From: Bedellia somnulentella
Lineage: Eukaryota; Arthropoda; Insecta; Lepidoptera; Bedelliidae
DNA length: 64,000 bases
NCBI GenBank assembly: GCA_963576735.1
Contig: OY755170.1
Location: 20,506,875 to 20,570,874, forward strand
Direction of reading: 5' to 3'
The notes beneath the pieces were generated by a model, which saw only the letters and a program-made list of their open reading frames with translations, was not told the DNA's origin and ran no database searches. The position numbers and the translations under genes are program-made. Positions 32,181 to 45,800 of this stretch are shown here, one piece after another. Position 1 is the stretch's first letter, and each line of letters opens with the position of its first letter.

Positions 32181-35100
32181 AAGTACACGAATAACATTTA
32201 TTCAAAGATAAATAAACATCGATCAGATTGACAGGCGTATAGGGTTCATAAAACAGGTAAGCTCATATGCTTTGAAACTGAAATAGAACTGTTACAGAAG
32301 AGAGCTAACTAATGAAAAGTATACAATAATTATATTCAATAGATAAAAATCAACACTTATGCCTTATTACTTGAAACTTTCCACCGATTCGCTATCCAAC
32401 CGATTCATTTGTTTTTTTCCTATCTAGACCTTACATTTACACATTTGTATCAAACAGTTCACAACACAATGGTATAAAACATTACATATTCGTACTGAGC
32501 CTTTACATTTCTCTCCATCATTCTTAATGCGTGTTTTATTACTTATTCTCGTCCCATGCAATATCATTCGTTTTTAGAACACTTTTGTTCAGTCACAGCA
32601 GAGAAGCAAAATTTAGACTCTGTTGGCAATCACAAATATGCCAATATAATAGTTATTTTTTTTATATTCGTACTGTGAGTTCAAACCCGAATGGTGTAAA
32701 GATTGAGTAATACATCCATCCAGGAGGCCTTCAAACCAAAAACGATAATATCATCCGTGCTTCTTCTAACTGTTAACAGAATATATTCGTACCGATCTCG
32801 CCCCTTCGAAGTTTAAACATAGTTCGTTGGATTCTTCGAATATATTGTTCGCCGAATCTTTGTTTTGTGCGAACGAGAGAGAAATAAATGTTAATAAGCG
32901 TTAGAAGAGAGACGGAGGATATTATCGTAGTAAATTTGAAAAGTTCCACAAGACAGTTAAACGAATGAAGCAAAATAATAATAATTAACAAGAAGGGAAT
33001 AATTAAGCTAAGGTACAGGTAGCACTGTATTACGCTCTGTTATATAAGGTGTACTTCCGTGGTATGAGTACCATCCTAAGCGAACGAAGGTAAGATATGT
33101 CATCTTCCATAAATTAACCTTTACTTACTACAAATTCTAAAAGGGGAGCAAAAGCTAACCAGACAACAAAAATCCCAGACACGTTTTGATTTAATTTTAT
33201 TATATTATTATTAATAAATGAATCATAGGCTTGCCCCCTACTAATTGGGTTAAATACCAGGAAAAAAGTGCGCATCCGGAACCACACACATGTTTACACA
33301 CACGATCATATGTATTTCCTAACATATAAAGAAATAGTATTCAGAAATATCCGGCGTGATGGCATTGAATTTAATACAAATAATAAATGTAATTGAAAAA
33401 AGAGATGCATAAAAATTTAATCAATATTATGTTATGAATGTTTGTCAGGATTAAAATAAATAAATTTGTAATGTTTGGGAACCGTTCTACAACTAAAATA
33501 CCAACAAATATTCAAAATGTGAACCCCGTTTATTATTTTCAAGGAGGTCGTAATACAGTAAAGCTACTTGTACTAAGCTAGTTTGTATCAAGACAACATG
33601 AAATATACAAGAATGTTTTGAAATTACATAAAAAGGCAAGCGACACCATAGATAAGTACAAGAAACTCTTACTAATCGGAACGTGTGGAAATGGGGACCG
33701 AAACTTTATATACTTGCTCAATTGATTTACAATCAGTTGTGAAGTAATTCGCTTAACAGTTTTACGAAAAACTTTGCTGAGAAAGCGTGACTTTTTCAGT
33801 TCGATTCTATAAATATACACGGAAATGTTTTAGCACCGAAATCAAACAAAAAAACTTCAAGTGAATCAATATCAATAGATTCCTCAAAGTGAATTTCTAA
33901 AAACTCTAGCATGCTTTAAAGGCTGTATTCCAAAAAAATAGGTTCCAAATTGTTTTTTTGTCAAAACAGTAGTTTTATTAAGCACTGTTAATAATTTATA
34001 TTTCACAGAGGTTGGACGCTTAAAAATTTTGGGCCAAATAAACAACCAAATAAGTTTTCGAGTCTTCGATCAAACATAATGGGTAGATAGACAGTCCAAA
34101 AAGTAACGAAAGAAACAATGCATAAATATCCCTTGATTTGACTTTTTCTTTAGGGAAGAAGGACGCCAGAGTGACGTTTTGAAAAGAACTATTGTTGTAA
34201 CGATTTCGTAACTTTTTGAGTAACCAAAACGGCGATGTAAACATAATTTATGCATATGTGTATGAACTTTGTGATTTTCCAGTTTTTTGTCTCTTTCAAT
34301 CTTTATTTAAAAAGTATTCACTAGATCTTGACATAGGTTCAATATTTAGTTGGGTTTTGTGAGACTGTAAATCTCCAGTTATATTTGATCGAAGTTTTGA
34401 GTGTTGTATAATATATTTAAAGTTTTAATAAAAATACATCAAATGGGTATTTGACACCTAAGATATAATGTGATATAAATAACCAATTATATAGGGGGTT
34501 GTGGGGGTTACATAGGGGTTGCAACTGTTTGTTATCATTAGTAAGAGTCGAAATATATGTTAAAAATTTAAATGTGTGATTATCTAATACTGCAACTACT
34601 TTCATCACAGACCGACGATAAAGTTAGATCATCGTCCGTGCTCTCTTGTCAGTAAACATAATAATATTATTCTCACTTTTTCCTGCTTGAAGTGCGATCT
34701 CACCAGAGATGTGAGAGAATAATGTGAACATTATCCTCGTATATCTCTAGTGGAATTGCACCATTTAACTGATTCAGAACTACATTTTAGTAGTATAATT
34801 ACTTTATATCTCTTCGTTAAACGTATATAGCGCAGCGTCATTTTTATTGATCTAACTCTCGAACATAAATTTTCTCATACCCATCGCTAACCTGTCCACA
34901 ACACGGATTCATTGAAGATTTCTTCTATCTCGATCGTTTGTCAGTGATTTATCACATTTACTACATCTAAACACCGGAAACAGTACATCGATTATAATTA
35001 ACACCAATTGATATATTTCTATAACTATTACATCGATAAGCGGAAATGAAAGTATTTTAATAACACATACATTAATTGAAATTGTGAACCATTGATATAT

Positions 35101-38100
35101 TAAAAAAATGAGCTATGTTGCTCGAAATGTGCGAGAGCAAGTATGTCACATTTTTTGTGTCAAACTCAAAGGTTGTGTACGATTAGCAGCGGCTTATCCC
35201 ACAAAAACGTGACACATATTGTCTCACTCACGCTACGGAGCAGAAAAATATATATCCAAAACTAATATCATATTTTTAGTTCCGTAGGATTCTGACATAT
35301 CTTACAAAAAAAGTTCTCCATTTAAAAATTTGAGGACGATAACAAAGTTAAGATCTACTTAAAGAAAATAGACCTAAATATTTAATGATGAATCATAAAT
35401 ATTAATGAAATATTCAGTTGTTTAAAAACACAATCCAAGATGATGAATAAAACTTTTCTTTTTACGGTTCTTTTTGTGTTCAATCTGTAATAAAATGCTA
35501 GTTAATAGGTCAAATATATTATTCGCTGTAAGACTGTTTTTATTTAAGCGCCTCACTTTTTGAAGTAATTACGTTTACTTACAAAAAAATCAATGCAATC
35601 AAGTGTTTAAAAGCAGATAATTACAAAAAAAATAATTGGACGTCCCAAAGCGGTTGTAATGATAGACAAGTCAAAAAATTCTAGCAGTCAGAATCATACG
35701 GAACAAAAATCAGATCTTAAACCTGTATTTCCGAACATTTGTAAAAATTTTGATATAGCAATTAATTATTTGGACCAAGTTAGCATTAAAATCGTATTAT
35801 ATTGTTTCTTATTATTAAGCAGTAATAATATATTTTAATAATATTATAGTGAGTTATTGTAATTAATTAATTAGAGCTGTCGAATTGGCTTTAGAAATAA
35901 TCAAATAATATTTGCTATAAAGTTATTGTAAGGCAAGACAGGACACCTTTGGTATGAAATTATCATTGTAATCTCTTTTTTCTTTGATTAGTTATTGTAA
36001 GTCTTGAAAAACGAAATCAGAACGCTATTTCAATGGATTTTATAAAATAATATGGATAGCGTATTCAATTAATTATGGCAGTTTAATTAAAATATATAAA
36101 ATTAATAAATTTTCAGTATTGTACCTTGATACTGTTATTTTATAGGTGATAATTAATAATGTGAAATAAATAATCTGTTTAGTTGAAAATATTGAAAATA
36201 CCAGAATGCCTAATTTAGCAAGTGGAAGAAATGAAGTTGCGGAAAAAAAAAACTATGAAAACCTCATTACACCTCATACAAATGATGTCCTGTCTTGGAA
36301 ATACCTTTAGATAATTCGCATTAAATTTTGCATCGAGACTACAATTGAAGGATATTTTTTCTGATGAAAATCAACAGATAAAGATGTCCTCTTACAATAT
36401 TAATTTAAAATTATTTGCCTTTGTTCCTTGGCCTAAGTAAAAAAAAGACAATTATATAACTTCAATAGATGATTATACTGATAGGTATTGGTTAGTAATT
36501 ATTTTCAAGGGTGTAGTCAGATGCTGGATAACTCATAAAAATAATGTGCTAGGTGAACACAACAAAAAAGTACACATTCAGAGAATTATTTTGAAATCAT
36601 ATTTGGTTCTTGTGACCGTCCTGAAAGAATCTCTGGCTACACCCCCGCTTATAAGTTTAATAAGATATAAATATTATGCATTAGAATGAAGCTAAATTGT
36701 TACAACAGTAATTTATCACAACATTAAACTTATCAATAAAACATCCACTATTATTTGAATTATGCTAAGATAAACTATTTTAAAAATATCACACTTTAGT
36801 ATTTGAAAATACTTACGACTCGTCGTCAAGTAATGCCATTTTCAACTCATCGAGTAAGTAGTAAAAATTTTAAATTTCTTTATTCCTTTCTTTCTAAGAT
36901 GGTTAAGTTACTGCTGCAAGTTTTAGGACCTGTACTGGTGCATAAATAGACTGCTATATATTAGTTTTTTCATCATGAATACATTCATTCTCCGTGTTGA
37001 ATGACTAGATTTAATATTTAATTTTTATGTCCTTCACGTGGCAGGATCTACTTGGCGACCACTAGTTTGTAATGATCTAGTTTTGACATAGGCTTAGAAT
37101 ATGCGTTTTTAAAAAAATAACAACGACAATTCACAATTTACAAGAAACGGGATGTAAATCTGAACAATGTTCGCAAAGTATCTTCAGATAGTGATGTTAA
37201 CCTACATCATAATAAACCGAGTCTTGTGATATTCTTAGAATAGTTTATTTATATTATAGACATAAAGTTATAATTATAAATAATATAATCCTATTTAATA
37301 ACACCAAGATTTGAAAATATCGTAGTAAGCAGTTTGTTTTCCCAGTAGTTATAAAAACAAAGTCTCTATCTTTAAAAATAACCTATTATATTTATCCAGA
37401 AACAAACTAAAATCTATAGGTGTTTTGGAGACGATAAATAATTTAATTTACTGCAATCTAACTAATAAATAACGTGAGAAAACTTTGAACACAAGGTTCC
37501 TAAACAAATGTTATTACTTAAAATATATCGTAAACTTAAAAACATCACAGACAAAAACGGAAATGTTAAAGTAGTTAGGCCCAAAAAATGAGTTACTTAT
37601 TTAATTATGAATAAATAGGTATGTACACAATACCGAGATTACATGTAACGTATCATATTTTAATATCTAAATCGTATACTCCAAACTAATATTTCAAGAA
37701 TACAAGAATACTTTGAATGCACTTCGAACTACAAAAAGGTATTTTTTCAACATTGTATACATACTAAGGATTTTTTTACAGAATTAAACTAATCATAATA
37801 AATGTGAACTTCACATTTCAAAGTAATATAAATCACAAACAAGAAATATATAATTGGAAACGTAATTTATTCGCTTATATTCAAATCTTGCTACAGCATT
37901 TTTTGCTTTAATTTGTCGATAATCAATCCAAAAATCTTACGAAATTACCCTGAAAGTTGGCTGTCACGTACAATATTGGTAATATTGGAGTATCAGTACT
38001 TTTTAGGTATAATTACTATTATAATCTTATTAAAAACGACCTTTAATATGCAACATCAAATCTAACGAAGCGGTTGTGTATAATAATAGCATATATGAAA

Positions 38101-39843
38101 GAAATAGCAAAATCAATCGATACAATGCAATAAGCCAATACTAACTACATAAAATTTCATTTCAAAATATATAACCAACAGTCCAGGGTAAGCTTAATTT
38201 TTGCATAATTTTTGTATATGTATTTATTTATAATTTATACTACTAGTAAATGATAAGATTTTGTAACTGAGATCATTCCATGAAAATAAAGATAATGTAT
38301 TACCTCGTGTATTTCCTTCAACACAATCTTCTATATTTGCGCTTTTGTATGGCAAGCGGCTATACGCTAACATTTGAAATAAACCCATAACTAACTGTGA
38401 TGGATTTCACAAACCCGATTTTAAAATAAACCTATCATATCTTGTACAAACTATTAAATTCGCTGTATTTATTGTTTATATTACAGTTCTAAATTTTCAT
38501 TTGTAGCTATTCAGGTGACGTATTCGTACGTACATTCTGGAGTATTACTGTCCATTTAAGTTATTGATAAAAGAGAAGGTTACGATGGTTAAAGTATTCT
38601 TGGCAACACGGCATGGCCACACAACTCTGGTATTCTACTCTGTATGTTTTGTATTGGAGATGTTCGTCATAGGGTCCATGGTCTCAGATTATAATTGATG
38701 CTTCTTCGTCCGCAGTTGGAATTCTTAGTCCTGCTGTTGTATCTGTCCAAAACTAAAATTGTCGATTTCTAATAGACCGGCGAACGAAGATACATCTTTA
38801 ACCTTAGACCAATCCTATATTATACAAGGTGTTGTGTGCCATGTGATTATAAATTATCAGTCGATGCATATACCGTTTTCGGTATTATATATCTCCTGAT
38901 AATTCAACATATGTCAGCTCTAGTAGCTTTAACATATGAATTGCTAATTCTACCTTATGCAATAAATATTGTTTAATTACATTATTTACATTATTACCAG
39001 CCCTCGAAAGGACAGTATACTAATATATTTCTATTACTTATTACTAAACACAGAATTGCATTCCATAAGTTAGTACATAACTATAAATATTTATATAATT
39101 CATATTACATATTATAATCGCACATATCTATCGTTTTGTACGCTTGACTAGATTTTATATTATTATTATTATATCATAGAAGAAGGTTATGGAAAAATCG
39201 AAACATGTTTACTTGAAAGTAATTTGAGAAGTTAGTAAGTAAGTGTAGAGAAGTAAGTGTTAGAAAGCCATTTTTTCTTTACAAAGATACAGGAAACCAA
39301 AATTATACAAAATAATGGACTATTGTTTGCAATCAAGGAATATAAAGTTTAATTTTCGGAAATCATAATACAAGTAAGCTAAGTATAATAATAACTATGT
39401 AAATAATCTTAAATACACGTATGTATAATTAAATCTAAATTATTTACTTCTAAATTATTTTTAAGGTTATGTCAGTTTGATGCACTTTCACTCTATTGGG
39501 TGTTTGTAACTACACTGCCACTTCACTTAATTGTATCACGATTCATATATTCATTCACATCCTCCATTTGAATATTACAAGACCAAACATCTCATTCAAT
39601 TTAGTTTATTCCGAATGTTTGCTCCAATTGAACCACAGCACCACAGTATTATCAAATATTTTTTGGATTTTTATATTTTTTTACAAATGCTACTACACAG
39701 GTTAAATAATGATTATAAATCTAAATGTTTCACACTTTTTATCACTTGTACCACAACTTTCTTGCATTCCAAAAATTTTTCTTTTCATCTGCCCAATCTT
39801 AAAGTATCCTTATATCTATACGTTATAACACTATTTTATTTCC
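32180..39843 (-). other. Repeat-free 7.7-kb block, possible cyclase 3' UTR
   Basis: Directly downstream of the cyclase stop codon, this block is AT-rich, contains no copy of any SINE, LINE or TIR family found elsewhere in the window, no convincing ORF, and ends at a minus-strand AATAAA with a T/G-rich downstream element. One long 3' UTR explains this best; a non-coding gene or regulatory block is the alternative. Open frames of 60-107 codons inside show no domains. Confidence 0.45.
32197..32202 (-). terminator. Polyadenylation signal, possible cyclase distal site
   Basis: On the minus strand AATAAA is followed by TGTTATTCGTGTACTTGTGG, a good G/T-rich downstream element. Whether the cyclase transcript reaches this far is inference. 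Confidence 0.4.
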
Positions 39844-42800
39844 TTAGCCGGTAAGAGGATCAGATTCGACTATTTCATTAATCGGGTTTTCAAAAACATT
39901 AATCACGGATGATTCTTTCTTGAAGCTCGATCTCAAGGACGAGGTAGACCCTCCAGTTTCTACCGATTCAAGGTTAGGGTTGAAGTCTTTCAGGAGGTTG
40001 AATTCCATGGAGCGAGCTCGGTTGCTGAGAGCCGAGAGGAATGCAAACGGTGTTTCCATGTCGGGGTTTGCCAGTGAGACTGGTCTTTCGAATTTCCGCA
40101 TAACGCGAGCCCTCACAGCCGCAGCCGCTTCTTGTCCGGTTGGTGAGGTGGCCTGCTGTGATGTGCCGGGCTGTGGGCTGGTGTAGCCACTCGCCTCTCC
40201 TATGAACACAGATTGGGAGCACATCATAGATATGGTGTAAATGAAGTAACTTGTTAAGGTATGTAACATCTTTAAGTATCGATATAAACTGTTAATTAAT
40301 ATAAATTTTCATCTCATACATCTAGAAAGGCATTTAAGTCAATTTTCCATTATTATAATGATCAATTTAAACTATTTGCAACTGAATTTTAGTTTGCATC
40401 CTCATAGTGAGGTTAGATCGGTAAGCTAAGAAGTGACGCTATTCCATTTCCAATATATCTGATTTTTGGAATCTATTTTAAGATTTATTGTTATAGTTTT
40501 TTTAAAACCATCTAAAATTTTTGACCACTCCATGGATAAATCTTACCCTTTTCCTAGCTAAGTAACTTTATAAATCGTATACAACTAAACAATAAAACTA
40601 AAAAGACTCAAACCTTCGGAAGTAGATGGTGGTGGAGGTGAGGCCCCATCTTCATCAGAGGGGGGCGTCTCGGAGAGCGTCTCCAAGGGTCGTCCATTTC
40701 CATCGTCACCGCCTGAAGCCTGCTCTCCAGAGGTCGATGGTCCATACTGAAATATATCATGCTTATTACTAAAGATATAGCTATAATAATAAGGGAAATT
40801 CAATCGAAAAATGTATGCAGAGTTTTTTAGTTATGGAGACACAGGTCTTTTTCCAACTATAATTCAGGAGTAACTGATAGTTTATCTTAAAATGGCACTA
40901 ATTTAAATTCGAATTGGAGGACGATGCAAGGAGGCGACCTTGACTTTTTATGCGTGTCAAAAGTATCATGATGAGTGAAAAGAGATGAATGCCAGAGATA
41001 ATCACACATTTTCATAATAAACTAATATTTTTTAAGGACAACAATTATAACATATACGTCAATAGACATTAATTATTTTTTTATGGCTGAATAAAATACT
41101 TACATCCATAGGAGTAGGAGAAGCCAAGGGACCTCCTGGGCCTTCAAGGAAATAGGTAACCATATCTCCTTTCCCCTTCACGAAGACAGTTCCACGGCAA
41201 CGCAGCCGGTAGCCACGACAAGCCAGAATCTGATACACTTCTTCAGTCACCTGCGGTTATACATCATATATGGTGCGAACTTATTCATCTGGATATGTTT
41301 ATTACTGCGTTGGTTTAAACATGAAATCAATTCGCTTCCATTGCATTTTGATATATATCACAGTCGCAGTAAAGTTTAAATTCATGAATCATCTCTTTTG
41401 TTTAACTATTTCGGATTGAGTCACTTGCTATTTACCTGTATTTGTCCTACAATGCCGGTGGAATCCATGCGGGAGGCGACGTTCACAGCATTGCCCCAGA
41501 TGTCATATTGTGGTTTTCGGGCACCAATTACTCCAGCAACCACAGGTCCAATGTTAATGCCTAGAAAATGTCACATGCTAGGTACTCACTCTTAATTAAT
41601 GTCTGTTTACATAATTTCTATAAAGGATTAGTTCACCCAATTAATGCATATATAAGGTGTTTATTGTTATTTTTATTTGTGGTAAGATGATGAAACAGTT
41701 GTTTCTTTTCGATCGTGCGTCAAATTTAGTCTGTTTTTTTTGCCTTACTGACCCACGCAATGAAATTGAATAGGACTACCAAAAGCAAACTCCAAGTAGC
41801 AAGATCGCATACGCTTTACACAACAACAATATAAATATCTTCGCAGAATTAGATTGGAAACGTTTCCTATCGCAGGCAAAACATACAACATTTTTTTGAG
41901 TTGTTTTAAGTTACCTATCCTTATGCGGAAGGAGTTAAAAGAGTGCTCGTTGACATATTGCAGTTGTTCGCGGATACGCAGAGCATAGTCAGCCATGGCC
42001 GTCACGTGGCGGAAGCCGGCCAGGTCACACGTTGTTTCAGTCAGACCTGAGGGAAAAATGATGTTAATGCCTTAAACGCTCTTATATAATAATTATATAC
42101 CTTAAAAGAACCAATGCATGAATAGACAGTAAATGTTAACGCAGAATACCTGAAGCTGCCATGTATGTGGCACCGGTGCTTTTGATTTTCTCAATAAACC
42201 TGAATGGTTCCTCGCCAAGAATCTCGTCAAAGTCAGCAATGATCTCATTCAAGAGACGCAGACACTCCACACCTTCGTTGTTGCCTTCCAGCTCCACGTA
42301 GAACTCGGAGAAGTTCGGAATGGACGCGAACATCACGCATACGGAGTCGCATTGTTCGTGGTACAGTTCCTGAAAGGTAACGCAATGTGTAACCAGCGAT
42401 ATTTTTCTTGCCTGCTCCTTCTTGGATCGTTGTTGGTTTACTTACATATTTTACGGCCAAAAATTCCAAAAAAGAGTAAGCAAAGCTTTAGAGTTTGATT
42501 CTCCTCAGCCACATTAGAAAGTTGATACGTTGGTGATGGGTCGTCAACCGTACAACAACAACAACAACAAAATTTTTGTTGATTTAATAAGAGTGTTTTA
42601 ATATATATGTTTATCATGTGTTTGTATTTTTCAATACCAAAATTTTAGACTTATCAGAATGTATGTTTTAAAAATATTTGGGTACTAGGTATAAACGTTT
42701 AGCCTGCTAGCTTGGAAAATTCCGCGGATATGTGGTGGTGAACTTTCTGAACCTCATCCAATATTTGTCCTACGTACTAATAATATCTCTATTTAAATAG

Positions 42801-45800
42801 CTATCAAGGTTATTGTTTTATAACTATTTTATTTTAATATGCAGTCAAGCTTAATAAAATTGTTTTAAGTGCATCAAGTCAACCAAGAGGTAACAATAAA
42901 TTATGTTGTCATCGTTAAGTTTATTATTCTGTGTGAAACAATTGGCGATAATTGGTTGTCAGTTAAATAGCACTCCTAATGGTATCATCCATCTAGCACC
43001 ATTATAAAGTGTAAACAGTTTAACATATTAGAACGTGTTTACGAGCACAAGACAAATTATGCAGTAATGTGCATATATTAATTTTAAAAGTGCATTTGCT
43101 GGTATTAAACGTCCTTAAGCGATTGATTGATGATGATCTGTATAAATGATAAAATATCACCATCAATCATGCATCAGTTAATAGTGTAAAAACGTAAAAG
43201 CATTAAATTATATTTGCGGTGGTATACAATTATAAAATACATTTGCTTATATTTAACGTCTAGCTCCAAATTGATTGATGAGTATTTAAATGAAGTGAAT
43301 AAAGATGTGATAACGATCACTTCAATAATTAAGTAGATCTTTTCTCATTCATTTTAAACAGTGAAATAAGTGCTGTGTAATCTACTTATGGTGATATTTT
43401 GCGGTGGGTCACTATACAATAGTAATCTTGAATTCAATGATGTTTAGCAAAAATGTACTAATGTAATATTTTCTAAGATTTTCACGATTGCACATCAAGC
43501 ACAACTAAGCAAGGGAAGATCACTAGCAAATGTAACTTAAAATGTAACTTAAAATTTTGTGAAGGTAGTTAGTATTAATAATTTTATAGTACTGTATAAT
43601 GACAAATAACACCTCAGTCTTCCCGTGACCATGATAACTGAAAAGTTTTCGAAACGTCGGGCTTTAAAAATAATGTGATAACACGCGATTAAAATATCCG
43701 AAAATCAATAGTTGTTTCAATTATACTAATGTAAAATGTATCGTAATTGTATGGGTATGAAGAAATGTTACTTACTTCAGAGTTATTCTTGTCGGCGTTA
43801 AGGAAATGCTGAGCTACATGCTCGGGCAGAATGTTGGCGAGCAATTTGCGGTTGTAGGCTTGCAGGCGTTCCATCTCTTCTTTTTCCTCTGGAATGGAAT
43901 TCAACGAATGTATATAGAACAGTAAAATTTTATTTAAATATTATAACAATCTTTTATTAGGGCAATGTCATTGTTTATGTTTATCAAGTAACCTTAATCT
44001 GGTCTGGTCTACTCAAATTATTGCTAAAATGATTTTGTAGTATTTTATATTATTTAGGTTTGTTCTATAAATGTACAGTCGATAAAAAAACGCATTAAAT
44101 ATTGTAATAAAATATATAACACGCTTTTTTTATTCTGTGTAAGACAAGGTTATTAGTCAAGATGAAGGCATTCTAGGATCACAAGAGTTTGTAAGTTCAC
44201 TAGTCCAAATTTGCTCGTAAATGTTCAACATTAATGTAAATAAATGTTGATTAAAAAACTGCAGGTATAATTATTTTTTAATGGAAAAATTGTTTTAATG
44301 TGTTTGATTTCTTAGAAAATAGTATTTGATCCTTACCTGTAGCTTGCTGTTTCCAAATAAAATCTAAGCGGTAGGTGCTTTCCACTTGATAGGAATGAAG
44401 CAGTAGCCCTATAGCTGCACCGCTAGCGACTAACACTTCCAAATACCAAATAGCCCACTCATCGGCCCAATCGACGTCTTCTCCAGAGTCACTAAAACAG
44501 ACAAAAATATTTGTATTTGCTTAAGGTACAGTTACACAATGCTAGATAGTAGCACGAAAGCATGGTACTACTGAGCAATTGCTACTTAGTGGTATAAGAA
44601 CAAGTTACACATGCTAGTTAGTAGCACGAAATCACGCTACTATTGAGCAATTGGTACTTGAAGGTACGTATGTCAAAACATAGCAAACAATAAGCATGCT
44701 AGTTTCGAGTTTGCTCAAAAATCGACGGTGCGATTTTTAGGCATGCTACCTGCAGCGCGGGTGAAAGGGGGCGTGCTTATGGTGTGTAAAGCGCTCAGTA
44801 CACATTAGCCCACGATGGGCCACGCTTCGCAATTGGCAATTGTAGGCCACGATCAATTGGTGTTCACACAATGGCCCATTGCTCATTACTGCCTGGCAAT
44901 CCACTTGCGACGGACGTCGAAGTAATTATGGTTGCAGCTATTATTTATTATTTTTATGTATGTAATTTATTTTATTTATGGCGCTATTTATGTTATTTTT
45001 ACGTCAAATAGTGATTATAAATACATTTTGCAATAAAATATTCCCAAAAAGTATAAGTATCTATGAGCGGCCGGTGGCGAACTAAACTATGGCCCATTGT
45101 GGAAACACCACCGGCCACGCTTCGCCACGATTCCTTTGAAGTGTGCCCGAAAAACCGACAACTTCGCCATTGCGCGCCACGATCGGCAATTGTCCGCCAA
45201 CATGCACCATTGCCCCCTGTACACAGTGGCGATGGCGAGCACTGGGCCAACGTCGGCCATTGTGTACTGGCCGCTTAAGAACAGGTTTGCTTATTGAGCA
45301 TGCTAGTATCAACCAGTCCTTGTATTTTATGCTATTTAGACGCATTGCTACGCCACCGAAAAAAATATTCTATTTAACTCCATACGAATGAGTATTTGAT
45401 TGTCCATGGTTTTGTTTGAACTGAGAGCACCCCAAAATATGCCATGTGTACCGGAGTATTTGCTTTGAGCATGCTTTTTCAGGTGCATACTAAAAAATAA
45501 CATGCTTTTATCTAGCAAATGTAGAGCATGATCGAAATAAGTATGCTAATGAGCATTCTAAATAGCATGCTGGTAAATAGCATGCTGGTAAATAGCATGC
45601 GTAATTGTACCTTAATCTTTAAATGTTTGTATAATTTGTCCTAACGGATTTAAATCGCAAGAATAGCCAGAAATCAAGAATCAGAAATTCCTCGCCAGTT
45701 TTATAATCAGCTTGGGGAGAATATGGTAAAAATGAAGTATGGTGTTGGATTTCTAGCCCTATCAACAATAAATCATTTAAAAATCCTATAGCCGCCTTAT

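Noticed and set aside
40000..40186. Plus-strand frame opposite the last cyclase exon
   Set aside because: Shadow of the minus-strand coding exon, which has splice phase and homology support.
42555..42572. CAA run as a regulatory element
   Set aside because: Short simple repeat beside a decayed SINE tail.
44999..45391. Overlapping frames in both strands of 45.0-45.4 kb
   Set aside because: They come from the GC-rich interior of a TIR element with inverted words; no domain or codon bias.
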